Assembly: GCA_031398975.1 (NCBI GenBank)
Contig: JANNOI010000035.1
Coordinates: 1-22,205, forward strand
Direction: 5' to 3'
From: JAKFWI01 sp031398975
Lineage (GTDB): Bacteria; Pseudomonadota; Alphaproteobacteria; Caulobacterales; Aquidulcibacteraceae
Length of the DNA: 22,205 nt
Part shown: positions 1 through 8,829 of the stretch, piece after piece
Numbering within the stretch: position 1 is the stretch's first letter
Layout: the number at the start of each line of letters is the position of its first letter
Position numbers and translations under genes: made by a program
The notes under the pieces: generated by a model
The model's input: only the letters and a program-made list of their open reading frames with translations
Told to the model about the DNA's origin: nothing
The model's database searches: none

Positions 1-2
1 GA

Positions 3-593
3 GTTTTCCGTGAGGGAGCATGGGATCAAGCGCGGCTACACGTGGACGCGGGGCGTTTTGGTCCGGGCGGGCTCGACCGGCGGCGCACGGAGCTGCGCGC
101 GGCGGGCGCGCGCCTGCCGCGGCCGGAGGCGCTCCTCGGGCTCATTCAGCAGCGCTTCGACCGCGCCGGGGAAAATCTCGGCCGGGGGCTGTTGGCCAAT
201 ACCCGCGCGGCGGAAGCGAAATTCGCCCGCCTCGGCGAGCGGCTGCGCCCCGACGCCCTGCGCCAGGACATCGCGCGCCGGCGCATGCGGGCCGAGGAAT
301 TGGGCCAGCGTCTTTCCTCAAGCGCTGCCCGGCTGCTCGAGGCGCGGGGCCGCGCGGCGGCGGCGGCGGGGCGGGTGCTCGAGACCTTGTCCCACAAGAG
401 CGCGCTGGCGCGCGGCTTTGCGCTGGTGGAGCGTAAGAACGGCGCGCTGGTGCGCCGGGCCGACGATCTGAGCGTGGGCGAGCGGGTGCGGCTGCGCTTC
501 GCCGACGGCGAGGCGGGCGCGGTGATCGGGGAAGGGGGCGGCCCCGCCCGGCGCAAGCCCGGGCCCGAGGGGCCGCAGGGCTCGCTGTTTTGA
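3..593 (+). CDS. xseA: Exodeoxyribonuclease VII large subunit, C-terminal part (cut by window edge)
   Basis: This is the 3' end of the gene for the large subunit of exonuclease VII, which degrades single-stranded DNA to oligonucleotides in the cytoplasm together with small subunit XseB. The reading frame is open from base 3, so the start lies outside the window. About 196 residues remain of a family that is usually 450-500 long. The visible part has an Arg/Glu/Ala-rich helical stretch typical of the XseA coiled-coil stalk. It is followed by the conserved C-terminal barrel segment SHKSALARGFALVERKNG, then VGERVRLRFADGEAGAVI, which matches the family pattern 'L.RGYA.V....G.....L..GD...RF.DG'. 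The N-terminal OB fold and catalytic core are not visible. xseB is not in the window. Identification rests on this C-terminal signature and is fairly secure. Confidence 0.85.
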   Translation, partial: VFREGAWDQARLHVDAGRFGPGGLDRRRTELRAAGARLPRPEALLGLIQQRFDRAGENLGRGLLANTRAAEAKFARLGERLRPDALRQDIARRRMRAEELGQRLSSSAARLLEARGRAAAAAGRVLETLSHKSALARGFALVERKNGALVRRADDLSVGERVRLRFADGEAGAVIGEGGGPARRKPGPEGPQGSLF

Positions 594-654
594 GGATGCG
601 CTTCACGCGGAAAACGCCGATACTGCGCCCGAAACAGGCTGCGCAGGCGTTCTG

Positions 655-867
655 ATGCTCGACCGGACGATGCATTTCGGCGAAGAGGCGGTGCTCCGCT
701 ACGGGGACCATGATTACGTGATCGTGCGTCCCGGCCGGTTCGTGCGCTGCGCGGTGACCGGCGCCGCCATCCCGCTCGACGATCTGCGCTATTGGAACGC
801 CGATCTGCAGGAGGCCTATCGCGGCCCCGAAGAGGCGCTGGCGCGCTGGCGGGAGCGCAACAGCTAG
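655..867 (+). CDS. DUF2093 family small protein
   Basis: This is a 70-residue protein of the alphaproteobacterial DUF2093 family, whose function is unknown. The family signature is clear: VRPGRFVRCAVTGAAIPL followed by LDDLRYWNADLQEAY. It has a conserved CAVTG and a YW..D.QEAY block, and no signal peptide or membrane segment. The start at 655 has an AGGCG element five bases upstream. An internal ATG at 670 would still keep the conserved core. In other alphaproteobacteria I recall this family next to lpxK or xseA, and both are close by here. The stop codon directly abuts the ATG of the following M23 peptidase, so the two are probably cotranscribed and translationally coupled. A role at the cell envelope is only inference. 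Confidence 0.8.
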   Translation: MLDRTMHFGEEAVLRYGDHDYVIVRPGRFVRCAVTGAAIPLDDLRYWNADLQEAYRGPEEALARWRERNS

Positions 868-1746
868 ATGGCGATGCGGAGGTTGATTGCGGCGGGCCTG
901 GCTTGGCTGTGCGCAGGAAGTGCGGCGGCGCAGACCAGCCCGACGCCCCAGGCGCCCACGCCCCTCGATTGCTTCGGCCATTTCACCCAAGGGGGCTTCG
1001 TCATTTGCCGCACCCAGCCCGGGGCGGAAGTGATGGTGGACACCGCGGCCGTGGGGCGGGCGGATGCGCTGGGCTATGTCACGATCGGGTTCGACCGCGA
1101 CGCCAAGCCTACCGCCCGGATCGAGGTGCGCGAAGCAGGGGGCCGCCTGCGCGTGGGGTTTGACGCCGCCATCGCCCCACGGGCGTTCCGGGTGCAAACC
1201 GTCACCGGCCTGCCGCAACAGACGGTGACGCCCAGGGGCGCAGCGCTCCTCGCCCGGATCGAGCGGGAGAGCGCGCTGAAAGCGAAGGCCTTCGCCAGCC
1301 GCGCTGTCGCCACCGGCTTCCGCGAGCCCTGGGCCTGGCCGGTGGACGGGATCGTCTCGAGCCCCTGGGGCGCCCAGCGCGTCCTGAACGGCGAAGCCGC
1401 CACCCCCCATTACGGCATCGATATCGCCGCCCCCGCCGGCGCGCCCATCCGGGCCCCGGCCTCCGGCATCGTCGCGCTGGCCGAGCCGGACCTGCATTTC
1501 GAGGGCGGGCTCGTGATGGTTGATCACGGGCAGGGGCTCGTTTCGCTCTATCTGCACATGAGCCGGGTGAGCGTGAAGGCGGGCGATCTCGTGGTGCAGG
1601 GCCAGACGCTCGGCGAAGTGGGCCAGACCGGGCGCGCGACCGGGCCGCACCTGTGCTGGCGCCTCAAATGGCGGGACCGCAACCTCGATCCCTCCCTCGT
1701 TCCCCTCGCGGCGCTCCAGCCCGCCCGCGGCGCGGGCGGACGCTAG
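868..1746 (+). CDS. Secreted M23 family peptidoglycan endopeptidase, with Cys in the HxH zinc motif
   Basis: This 292-residue protein is a probable murein hydrolase of the LytM/M23 family, which cleaves peptide cross-links in the periplasm. The N-terminus MAMRRLIAAGLAWLCAGSAAAQ is a signal peptide with an AxA cleavage site near residue 21. The M23 domain covers about residues 165-285. The first zinc motif HYGID gives H181 and D185, and the middle catalytic His is in YLHMS (H230). The last motif reads GPHLCW, where most M23 enzymes have HLHW. The catalytic His is kept (H261), but the third zinc ligand is Cys263. Cys can bind zinc, so activity is possible but not certain. The ATG directly follows the DUF2093 stop codon. 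A second ATG two codons later is possible. The gene converges with the lpxL-type gene. Confidence 0.88.
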   Translation: MAMRRLIAAGLAWLCAGSAAAQTSPTPQAPTPLDCFGHFTQGGFVICRTQPGAEVMVDTAAVGRADALGYVTIGFDRDAKPTARIEVREAGGRLRVGFDAAIAPRAFRVQTVTGLPQQTVTPRGAALLARIERESALKAKAFASRAVATGFREPWAWPVDGIVSSPWGAQRVLNGEAATPHYGIDIAAPAGAPIRAPASGIVALAEPDLHFEGGLVMVDHGQGLVSLYLHMSRVSVKAGDLVVQGQTLGEVGQTGRATGPHLCWRLKWRDRNLDPSLVPLAALQPARGAGGR

Positions 1747-1747
1747 C

Positions 1748-1776
1748 GGCGAAAACCGCCTCAGGCCGTTTTCGCC
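1748..1776. terminator. Near-perfect palindrome between convergent genes, probable bidirectional terminator
   Basis: The left arm GGCGAAAAC (1748-1756) is matched exactly by the right arm GTTTTCGCC (1768-1776). Between them, one C/C mismatch and a further GCC/GGC pairing leave a three-base loop, TCA. The element starts two bases after the M23 stop codon and covers the last 16 bases of the lpxL-type gene. It would form a stable hairpin in transcripts from either side, though no U-tract follows the arms. The position between two converging genes supports termination or 3'-end protection of both messages. Confidence 0.6.
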
Positions 1777-2675
1777 CACGCCTCTTTCGGCCAGCGGCGG
1801 TGCACCCAGAACCATTGCTCCGGCGCCTCGCGCACGCGCGCCTCGATGAAGCGGTTGATCGCGACAACCGCGCCCGGTACCGCCTGATCGGCCGGGGCCT
1901 TGCGGTCGATCGCAATCGGCTCGTGCACGGTGACGCGGAAGCGCGCGCCCCCGGGCAGGCGGCGCACGGACAAGGGGATCAGCGGAACCCCGAACCGGAG
2001 CGCCAGACGGGTGGGCCCGTCGGCGGTCATGGCGGTGTGGCCGAAAAACGGGGCGGCCACGCCCTCATTGTATTTCTGGTCGTTCATCAGCGCCACCGTC
2101 TCGCCGCGCATCAAGGCCCGCATAAGCCCCATGCCCCCCTCCCGGCCCTTGGCGGACAAAACCTTCACGCCGTAGCCGCGCCGGATCTCGAGGATGCGGG
2201 CGTTGACGAGGGGGTTGTTGGCCGGGCGGTAGGTGATCACGCAGGGCAGGCCCCGCTGGATGATGGCGCGCGCCATCACCTCGAAGGTCGCGAAATGGCC
2301 GGAGATGAACACCGCGCCCTTGCCGCTCTCGCGCACCTGGTCGAGGATCTCCCCGCCCACCAGCTCGGCGCGCCCGTCCCCGGCGCGGAAATCGATCGCC
2401 TCCAGATTGGGAAACTCCCCCGCCACCCGGCCAAGCTGGGCCCAATGGGCGATCGCGAGCGCGCGCCGCCACGCCTCGCTCTCCTCCGGATAGGCGAGGC
2501 GCAGATTGTTCAGCACCGTGCGGTGCGCGGGCGCGAGGGGGCCCAGCCGCGCCAGCCAATCGGCGCCCGCATCGGAGGCGCGGTCGATCGGCATGGCGTT
2601 GAAATGCTTGAGCAGGCGGTCGAAGGCGAACGCCTCCAGCCGAAATGCGAGCGTGATTTTCGCCGAAACCGCCAT
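1761..2675 (-). CDS. Lipid A late acyltransferase, LpxL/HtrB family
   Basis: This 304-residue enzyme belongs to the LpxL/HtrB/MsbB family, which transfers a secondary acyl chain from acyl-ACP to Kdo-lipid A at the inner membrane. The family HX4E catalytic motif is present as GHFATFE (H127, E132). Other blocks are ITYRPANNPLVNARI, GVKVLSAKGREGGM, ALMNDQKYNEGVAAPFFGHTAMTADGPTRLALR and the C-terminal APEQWFWVHRRWPKE, all in the expected order and spacing. Length is normal. It is the last gene of the operon, nine bases after the lpxK stop codon. The symbol is left open because LpxL, LpxM and alphaproteobacterial variants cannot be told apart from sequence alone. Its 3' end overlaps the palindrome at 1748-1776. 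Confidence 0.88.
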   Translation of the reverse strand: MAVSAKITLAFRLEAFAFDRLLKHFNAMPIDRASDAGADWLARLGPLAPAHRTVLNNLRLAYPEESEAWRRALAIAHWAQLGRVAGEFPNLEAIDFRAGDGRAELVGGEILDQVRESGKGAVFISGHFATFEVMARAIIQRGLPCVITYRPANNPLVNARILEIRRGYGVKVLSAKGREGGMGLMRALMRGETVALMNDQKYNEGVAAPFFGHTAMTADGPTRLALRFGVPLIPLSVRRLPGGARFRVTVHEPIAIDRKAPADQAVPGAVVAINRFIEARVREAPEQWFWVHRRWPKEAWAKTA

Positions 2676-2684
2676 GGCCGGGAT

Positions 2685-3695
2685 CTAGCCCGCTTCGCGG
2701 GGCCGCGCGAGCGGCGGCAGAAGGCGCGTCATCACCTCGTCCAGCTGAGCCTCGTCGGCGAACCGCGCCGCCACCGGCGCCTGCGCGACCTTCTCCCGCC
2801 AGGGGGCGGGCAGGCGGACATGGTCCTTCTCCGTCGTGATGAGGCGCGCGCCCCGTTCCTGCGCCAGCCGATCGAGGAAGGCGAGGTCGCGCAGGGTGAA
2901 AGGGTGGTGATCGGGGAAGGGGACGGTCTCGACGATCCGGGCGCCTGCCCGCTCGAGCGCGGCCACGAATTTCGCCGGCCGGCCGATGCCCGCAAACGCC
3001 ACCAGCGGCCCCTCCGGGGGCGGGGCGAGCGGCTCGAGCGCAGCGCGCAGCACCGGCGCGAACCCCTCCAGAAACGCCGCCTCCAGCGGCGAGGCCAGCG
3101 ACGGCAGCATCAGGACCGCCCCCTGCGCGCGCGCCAGCGCCCCCCGCAGCCGCTCCCGCAAGGGCCCCGCGGGAAACACACGGCCATTGCCGAGCCCGGT
3201 CTCGGCGTCGAACACCAGAAGCGAGGCGTCCTTGCGCAGCGAAGGGTTCTGGAACCCGTCATCCATCACCAGAATGTCGGCGCCGGCGGCGATCGCGGCG
3301 AGCGCGCCGGCGCCGCGGTCGCGCGCCACCCAGGTGGGGCGGTCGCGGGCGTGCAGCAGCGCCTCGTCGCCGACATCGGACGCGTCATGGGCTGCAGGAT
3401 CGACGCGCAGCGGTCCCCGCGCACGCCCGCCATATCCGCGCAGCAGAATGTGCGCGGCCCAGCCGCGGCGCTCGAGCCAAGCCGCCACTGCACGCGCCAC
3501 CGGCGTTTTGCCCACCCCGCCCAACGTCACATTGCCGATGCACACCACCGGCACGCTGACAGAAACAGCCCGGCCGCTGCGCAGGCGGTGCTCCCCTGCG
3601 GCGGCGTACGCCCATCCTAAAGGGGTAAGCAGCGCGCGGATCACCGGCGCGGCATCCCGGCCCTCGGTCCGGCTCCAGAATTCAGGCGGCCGCAT
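2685..3695 (-). CDS. lpxK: Tetraacyldisaccharide 4'-kinase
   Basis: LpxK phosphorylates the 4' position of the lipid A disaccharide precursor to give lipid IVA, at the cytoplasmic face of the inner membrane. The 336-residue product has the usual N-terminal FWSR block and LxPLGWAYAAA segment. A Walker A loop GNVTLGGVGKTP lies at residues 54-65, followed by LLRGYGGRARGPLRVD, VGDEALL, the Walker B-like ILVMDDGFQNPSL and the C-terminal ITTEKDHVRLP. All family landmarks are present and length is normal. The start ATG overlaps the 3' end of waaA by 14 bases, indicating translational coupling. The next gene follows after nine bases. The neighbours are the enzymes acting immediately after LpxK in the pathway. 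Confidence 0.95.
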   Translation of the reverse strand: MRPPEFWSRTEGRDAAPVIRALLTPLGWAYAAAGEHRLRSGRAVSVSVPVVCIGNVTLGGVGKTPVARAVAAWLERRGWAAHILLRGYGGRARGPLRVDPAAHDASDVGDEALLHARDRPTWVARDRGAGALAAIAAGADILVMDDGFQNPSLRKDASLLVFDAETGLGNGRVFPAGPLRERLRGALARAQGAVLMLPSLASPLEAAFLEGFAPVLRAALEPLAPPPEGPLVAFAGIGRPAKFVAALERAGARIVETVPFPDHHPFTLRDLAFLDRLAQERGARLITTEKDHVRLPAPWREKVAQAPVAARFADEAQLDEVMTRLLPPLARPREAG

Positions 3696-4965
3696 CGGAT
3701 TCCGGCGGCAGCAGGGCGAGGAGGGCTTCTACGGTCTGCGTCAGCGCGTCCTCGGCGCCGCGGAGCGCGCCGGTTGCGGCCGCGACCATCCGCGCACGCG
3801 CGGGCGCCGCGCTCCACAAGGCTTGGACGGCGGCGACGATCCCTTCGGCGTCGCGCACGGTCGCCATGCCTTGGGCGCTTTCGAGCTGGGCGAACACGTC
3901 GGCGAAGCTCTCGGTGTAGGGGCCGGACAGCACGGCCGAGCTTGCGCGAGCGGGCTCGACCGGGTTGTGGCCTTTCAGCGTGGGCAGCAGGCTTCCGCCC
4001 ATCAGCGTGACCGGCGCAAGCGCAAACGCCGCGCCGAGCTCGCCCAGCGTGTCCAGCACATAGACGCTCGTATCGCCGGCCATCGCCTGGCCCAGCGCGC
4101 GCCGCGGCGCGCCTCCCGCAAGCGCGGCCACGCCCGCCCCGCGTTCGGGGTGGCGCGGCGCGAGAACCAGCAGCGCGTGGGGATGCGTCTCGCGCAGGCG
4201 GGCGTGCGCGGCGAGCACGATCTCGTCCTCGCCCTTATGGGTGCTGGCGGCGAGCCAAGTGGGGCGCCCGGCTGCGGCGGCGCGCCAGGCCGCCAGCAGA
4301 GCCGGGTCCGGCGTCGGCGCGCCGGCGGCGAGCTTCAGATTGCCGATCGCGGGCACGCGCGTGCGGGCGAGCGTGGAAAGCCCCGCCGCGGTCGCCTGGT
4401 CGGCCGCGAGGATCACGGAAAAGCGCGACAGAAGACGCGCCGCGCTCGCCGGGGCGCGCGCCCATGCCGAAAGGCTCGCCGCGTTCATCCGGGCGTTCAC
4501 GAGCGCGAGCGGCGCGCCGGAATCGGCCGCGGTCAGCAGCAGGTTGGGCCAAAGCTCGCTTTCGGCGAACACGGCGAGATCGGGGCGCCAATGGGCGATG
4601 AAGCGCCGCGCGGGGCCGATGGCGTCGATCGGGGCGAATTGGTGGAGCGTGCGGGGCGGGGCCGCCCGCGCCAGCAGCGCCGCGGAGGTGCGGGTGCCGG
4701 TGGTGATCACGAAGGCGAGCCCGCCCCGGCGCGCCGCCAGCGCCTCACGCACCTGCAGCAGCACCATCGCCTCCCCCACGCTCGCCCCGTGCAGCCACAG
4801 CAGGGGCCCGGGCGGGCGCGGCGCGCTGGCGCGCCCGAAACGCTCCGGCAGGCGCGCGCGATCCTCCTTGCCGGCGTGCGCGCGCACCGCCAGCGCCGCC
4901 CCCGCCAGCGGCCGCACGGCGCGCCCCGCCAAACGGTAGAGCGTCAAAGCGGGCGGGAGGCTCAT
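3682..4965 (-). CDS. waaA: 3-deoxy-D-manno-octulosonic acid (Kdo) transferase
   Basis: WaaA (KdtA) adds Kdo from CMP-Kdo to lipid IVA, linking lipid A to the core sugars. It is a membrane-anchored GT-B glycosyltransferase. The chosen start gives 427 residues, matching the family length. The frame is open further upstream only because it runs through the previous gene. Landmarks are an N-terminal hydrophobic anchor, LLWLHGASVGEA with the catalytic Glu, ITTGTRTSAALL, FAPIDAIGPARRFIAHWRPDLAVFAESELWPN, LAASTHKGEDEIVL, LAPRHPERG and MGGSLLPTLKGHNPVEPA near the C-terminus. Its ATG shares the four bases ATGA with the stop of the DUF374 gene, and its 3' end overlaps lpxK by 14 bases. These are the marks of a single translationally coupled operon. 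Whether it adds one or two Kdo units cannot be read from the sequence. Confidence 0.94.
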   Translation of the reverse strand: MSLPPALTLYRLAGRAVRPLAGAALAVRAHAGKEDRARLPERFGRASAPRPPGPLLWLHGASVGEAMVLLQVREALAARRGGLAFVITTGTRTSAALLARAAPPRTLHQFAPIDAIGPARRFIAHWRPDLAVFAESELWPNLLLTAADSGAPLALVNARMNAASLSAWARAPASAARLLSRFSVILAADQATAAGLSTLARTRVPAIGNLKLAAGAPTPDPALLAAWRAAAAGRPTWLAASTHKGEDEIVLAAHARLRETHPHALLVLAPRHPERGAGVAALAGGAPRRALGQAMAGDTSVYVLDTLGELGAAFALAPVTLMGGSLLPTLKGHNPVEPARASSAVLSGPYTESFADVFAQLESAQGMATVRDAEGIVAAVQALWSAAPARARMVAAATGALRGAEDALTQTVEALLALLPPESDAAA

Positions 4966-5708
4966 GGTGCGGCCGGGGCCGCGGGGTCGCGCGGCGCCGC
5001 CGGCGCCGGCGCGATGGGGGCGTGGCCCGTCCGCGCGTCCGCCTCCGCGGTCAGGCGGTTGAGTTCGGCCTCGAGCGCGCCGCGCGCGGCCTCGAGATCG
5101 TCCTCGCGGCCCACATGCATCGGCGCGCCCCACACATAGGCGCCGCGCCCGAACGGGAACGGCGCCACCATCCGGTCCCAGCCGCCCGAAAGCGCGCGCG
5201 GCCGGACGGACCACGCCATGCACACGATCGGCGCCCCCGAAAGGCGGGCGAGCTGCACCGCCCCGGCGCTGGCGCGCATGCGCGGCCCCCGCGGCCCGTC
5301 CGGCGTGATGCACACCGCGCCCCCGGCGCTCAGATGCGCCAGCATGGCGCGCATCGCCTCGAAGCCGCCCTTGCGCTTGGCGCCCTTGGCGGTGGAGCCC
5401 CGGATCACCGGCGCGCCTAGGGTGCGCGAGACATGCGCCACCACCCCGCCCTCGGGCGACCGCGAAATCAGTATGCGCGGATCCTGGCCCCCCCGGCCCA
5501 CCGCCCAGCCCTCGCGCACCAGCAGGATGCGGCCATGCCAGATGCACACGATCACCCCGCCCCCCTCGCGCCAGATCCGCTCCACATGGGCCCGGCCCAC
5601 ATGCGTCCAGCGCGTCGTCGCGCCCACGGCCCGCAGATAGAAGCCAAGCGCTACCCCGATCAGAAGCTGGACGCGCGGAGATCGCAAAAGGCGCTTGAGC
5701 ATGGCCAT
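4962..5708 (-). CDS. DUF374 lysophospholipid acyltransferase-family protein
   Basis: This 248-residue protein matches the DUF374 family, a relative of the lysophospholipid/lipid A acyltransferases. Visible blocks are CIWHGRILLV (with the conserved WHG), ILISRSPEGGVVAHV, GAPVIRGSTAKGAKRKGGFEAM, the highly conserved CITPDGPRGPRM, and LARLSGAPIVCMAWSV. A short hydrophobic segment near residues 12-28 would anchor it to the membrane. The strict HX4D/E motif of LpxL is not evident around WHG, as is usual for this family. It is the first gene of the lipid A operon, and its stop overlaps the waaA start by four bases. The context suggests a role in lipid A or Kdo-lipid A assembly, but the substrate is inferred. 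The start at 5708 is followed two codons later by another ATG (5702). Neither has a clear ribosome site. Confidence 0.85.
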   Translation of the reverse strand: MAMLKRLLRSPRVQLLIGVALGFYLRAVGATTRWTHVGRAHVERIWREGGGVIVCIWHGRILLVREGWAVGRGGQDPRILISRSPEGGVVAHVSRTLGAPVIRGSTAKGAKRKGGFEAMRAMLAHLSAGGAVCITPDGPRGPRMRASAGAVQLARLSGAPIVCMAWSVRPRALSGGWDRMVAPFPFGRGAYVWGAPMHVGREDDLEAARGALEAELNRLTAEADARTGHAPIAPAPAAPRDPAAPAAP

Positions 5709-5725
5709 GAAGGGGGAGCCACGGC

Positions 5726-5754
5726 TTCACCCGGGCGCGGTTTCTCCCTATAGG
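5726..5754 (+). promoter_or_regulatory. Predicted promoter for the Cys-phosphatase gene
   Basis: A -35-like TTCACC (5726-5731) is separated by exactly 17 bases from a -10-like TATAGG (5749-5754). The -10 sits in the palindrome CCTATAGG, so the same core reads TATAGG on the minus strand, but no good minus-strand -35 is seen. Transcription would begin near 5761, 24 bases upstream of the TTG at 5785. This supports that downstream start for the phosphatase. Found by eye. Confidence 0.4.
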
Positions 5755-5784
5755 CTGCCACGCTTTCCCCGACTAGGCGCCCGC

Positions 5785-6456
5785 TTGACCCAATCCCCGC
5801 GTTTCGAGATCGCCACGCCCGCTGGACGCCGGCGCGCGCGCCACGATTTGATGTGGACCGACCACGGCTTCCTGCGGGTGATGTTCCAGAACCTGCACTG
5901 GATCTCGCCGGAAATGGCGCGCGCCAATCAGCCCGCGCCGGAGCACATCGCGCGCTACGCGAAAGCGGGGATCCGGACGATCCTCAATCTGCGGGGGGAG
6001 AACGATAACGGCCCCTACCTCCTGGAGAAGGAGGCGTGCGCGGCGGCCGGGATCGCGATGGTGGATTTCCCCGTGAAGTCGCGCGATGCGCCGGCCAAGC
6101 GCCACGTCTCCGGGGCCAAGACCTTGTTCGAGACGATCGCCTATCCCGCGCTGATGCATTGCAAGTCCGGCGCGGACCGGGCGGGGCTGATGAGCGTGCT
6201 CTACGCCCATTTCCGCCTGGGCCTGCCCGTGGCGGAGGCGATGGAGCAGCTCTCGCTGAAATACCTGCACGTGCGCCAGGGCAAGACCGGGGTGATCGAC
6301 TTCTTCTTCGAAACCTATCTGGCCGAGACGAACGGGGGAGAAAAGCCGCTGCTGGCCTGGGTGGAGGAGGATTACGATCCCGCCGCACTCAAGGCGAAAT
6401 TCCTCTCCGAATGGTGGGCGAACATCCTGGTGGACAAGGTGCTGCGGCGCGAGTGA
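5785..6456 (+). CDS. Cys-based (dual-specificity/tyrosine-type) phosphatase
   Basis: The 223-residue product has the protein tyrosine/dual-specificity phosphatase P-loop HCKSGADRAG, with nucleophile C126 and R132 (CX5R). It also has the upstream block ARYAKAGIRTILNLRGEN, typical of bacterial DSP-like phosphatases. A general-acid Asp is probably in DFPVKSRD. The in-frame TTG at 5785 was chosen for three reasons. Starts at 5695-5707 would overlap the divergent DUF374 gene, a predicted promoter lies at 5726-5754, and conservation seems to begin near FEIATPAGRRRARH. No good ribosome site precedes the TTG, so ATG 5851 remains possible. The substrate is unknown and could be a phosphoprotein, phospholipid or sugar phosphate. 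The divergent position beside the lipid A operon suggests an envelope link, but that is inference. The gene converges with the next one after seven bases. Confidence 0.75.
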   Translation: MTQSPRFEIATPAGRRRARHDLMWTDHGFLRVMFQNLHWISPEMARANQPAPEHIARYAKAGIRTILNLRGENDNGPYLLEKEACAAAGIAMVDFPVKSRDAPAKRHVSGAKTLFETIAYPALMHCKSGADRAGLMSVLYAHFRLGLPVAEAMEQLSLKYLHVRQGKTGVIDFFFETYLAETNGGEKPLLAWVEEDYDPAALKAKFLSEWWANILVDKVLRRE

Positions 6457-6463
6457 GGCTTTC

Positions 6464-7021
6464 TCAGCGCTGCGGCTCGTCCTCTTTGGGGGCGGCGCTT
6501 TTCTGCTTTTCCTGGATCGAGAGCGCGGTGATCCGCCAGCCGGCGGCGGTGCGGGCGAGACGATGCTCTTCGCTCGCCCACGTCTCGCGCGGTTCGCCCG
6601 CCCCCTCGCGCGCGGAGGCCCGGACCCAGGAATAGACTTGCGACCGCACCACCGCCACATCCCCCTCCAGGCGCACCACATGGCTCCCGCGCAGGTGGAA
6701 GCTTTGCCCCTCGGGTCCCAGCGCGCGCCGCCACTGCGCGATCAGGGCGTCGGCGGAATAGCGGATCGGGCGGTTCTTCTCCGCGGAGACGTCCACGTCG
6801 AGCTGGTTGGCGAACAGGGCGCGCGCCTCGGCCCAGGCCTGGCGGTCGCGCGCGTCGTCAAGGGCGTTGCTGAGCGCGACGAGTTCGGCGGTGTCGGTCA
6901 ACCGTTCGATCTCGCGCGCGGAGGCGGGAGCGGCGGCGGGGGCGGGCAGGGGCGGGGCGGCGGCCTCCGGCGCGCACGCGGCGAGCGCCGCCAAGGCGGC
7001 AAAGATGAAAGCGCGGCCCAT
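6464..7021 (-). CDS. Small lipoprotein with SnoaL/NTF2-like domain
   Basis: This 185-residue protein starts with MGRAFIFAALAALAACAPE, a lipoprotein signal with lipobox LAAC and lipidation site C16. A Pro/Ala-rich linker follows at about residues 17-37. The rest (about 40-170) looks like a SnoaL/DUF4440 cone fold: helical DTAELVALSNALDDARDRQAWAEARALFA, then strands in FHLRGSHVVRLEGDVAVVRSQVYSWV and EEHRLARTAAGWRITALSI. Such domains bind small ligands or act as isomerases, and the activity here cannot be assigned. The gene lies 39 bases after the M28 peptidase gene on the same strand and is probably cotranscribed with it. A purine-rich GGGGAACAGGG precedes the ATG. The C-terminus is charged (KQKSAAPKEDEPQR). 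Confidence 0.7.
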   Translation of the reverse strand: MGRAFIFAALAALAACAPEAAAPPLPAPAAAPASAREIERLTDTAELVALSNALDDARDRQAWAEARALFANQLDVDVSAEKNRPIRYSADALIAQWRRALGPEGQSFHLRGSHVVRLEGDVAVVRSQVYSWVRASAREGAGEPRETWASEEHRLARTAAGWRITALSIQEKQKSAAPKEDEPQR

Positions 7022-7060
7022 CCCTGTTCCCCGATGCTCGCCTCAGCCGGACACAGGCGC

Positions 7061-8734
<1,674 letters not shown>

Positions 8735-8779
8735 CGGACTTGTTTTTCCTTCCAACGCCCAGGACCACGCAGGCCGTAC

Positions 8780-8808
8780 GTTTTAGGTGGGCTTCGGACA
8801 GGCGTCAA
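8780..8808 (-). promoter_or_regulatory. Predicted promoter of the M28 peptidase gene
   Basis: Read on the minus strand, a -35 TTGACG (8803-8808) is followed after 17 bases by a -10 TAAAAC (8780-8785). The -10 lies within CCTAAAAC (8780-8787), which matches seven of eight positions of the Caulobacter housekeeping -10 GCTANAWC. The start codon is about 45 bases downstream. The hexamers, the spacing and the intergenic location make this the best promoter candidate in the window. Confidence 0.6.
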
Positions 8809-8829
8809 AAGCCCTATCGCAGTGCGCGC

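Noticed and set aside
142..1815. A 557-codon open frame on the minus strand opposite xseA, DUF2093 and the M23 gene
   Set aside because: It is a GC-driven shadow: the product is Arg/Ala/Gly/Pro/His-rich with no recognisable domain and covers three well-supported genes.
1653..5139. Long plus-strand open frames (655 and 717 codons) opposite lpxL, lpxK and waaA
   Set aside because: They lack domains and have the biased composition of antisense frames in high-GC DNA. The minus-strand genes have complete family motifs.
4966..5730. A 255-residue N-terminal extension of WaaA
   Set aside because: The frame is open by chance through the DUF374 gene. The family length and the ATGA overlap both point to the start at 4965.
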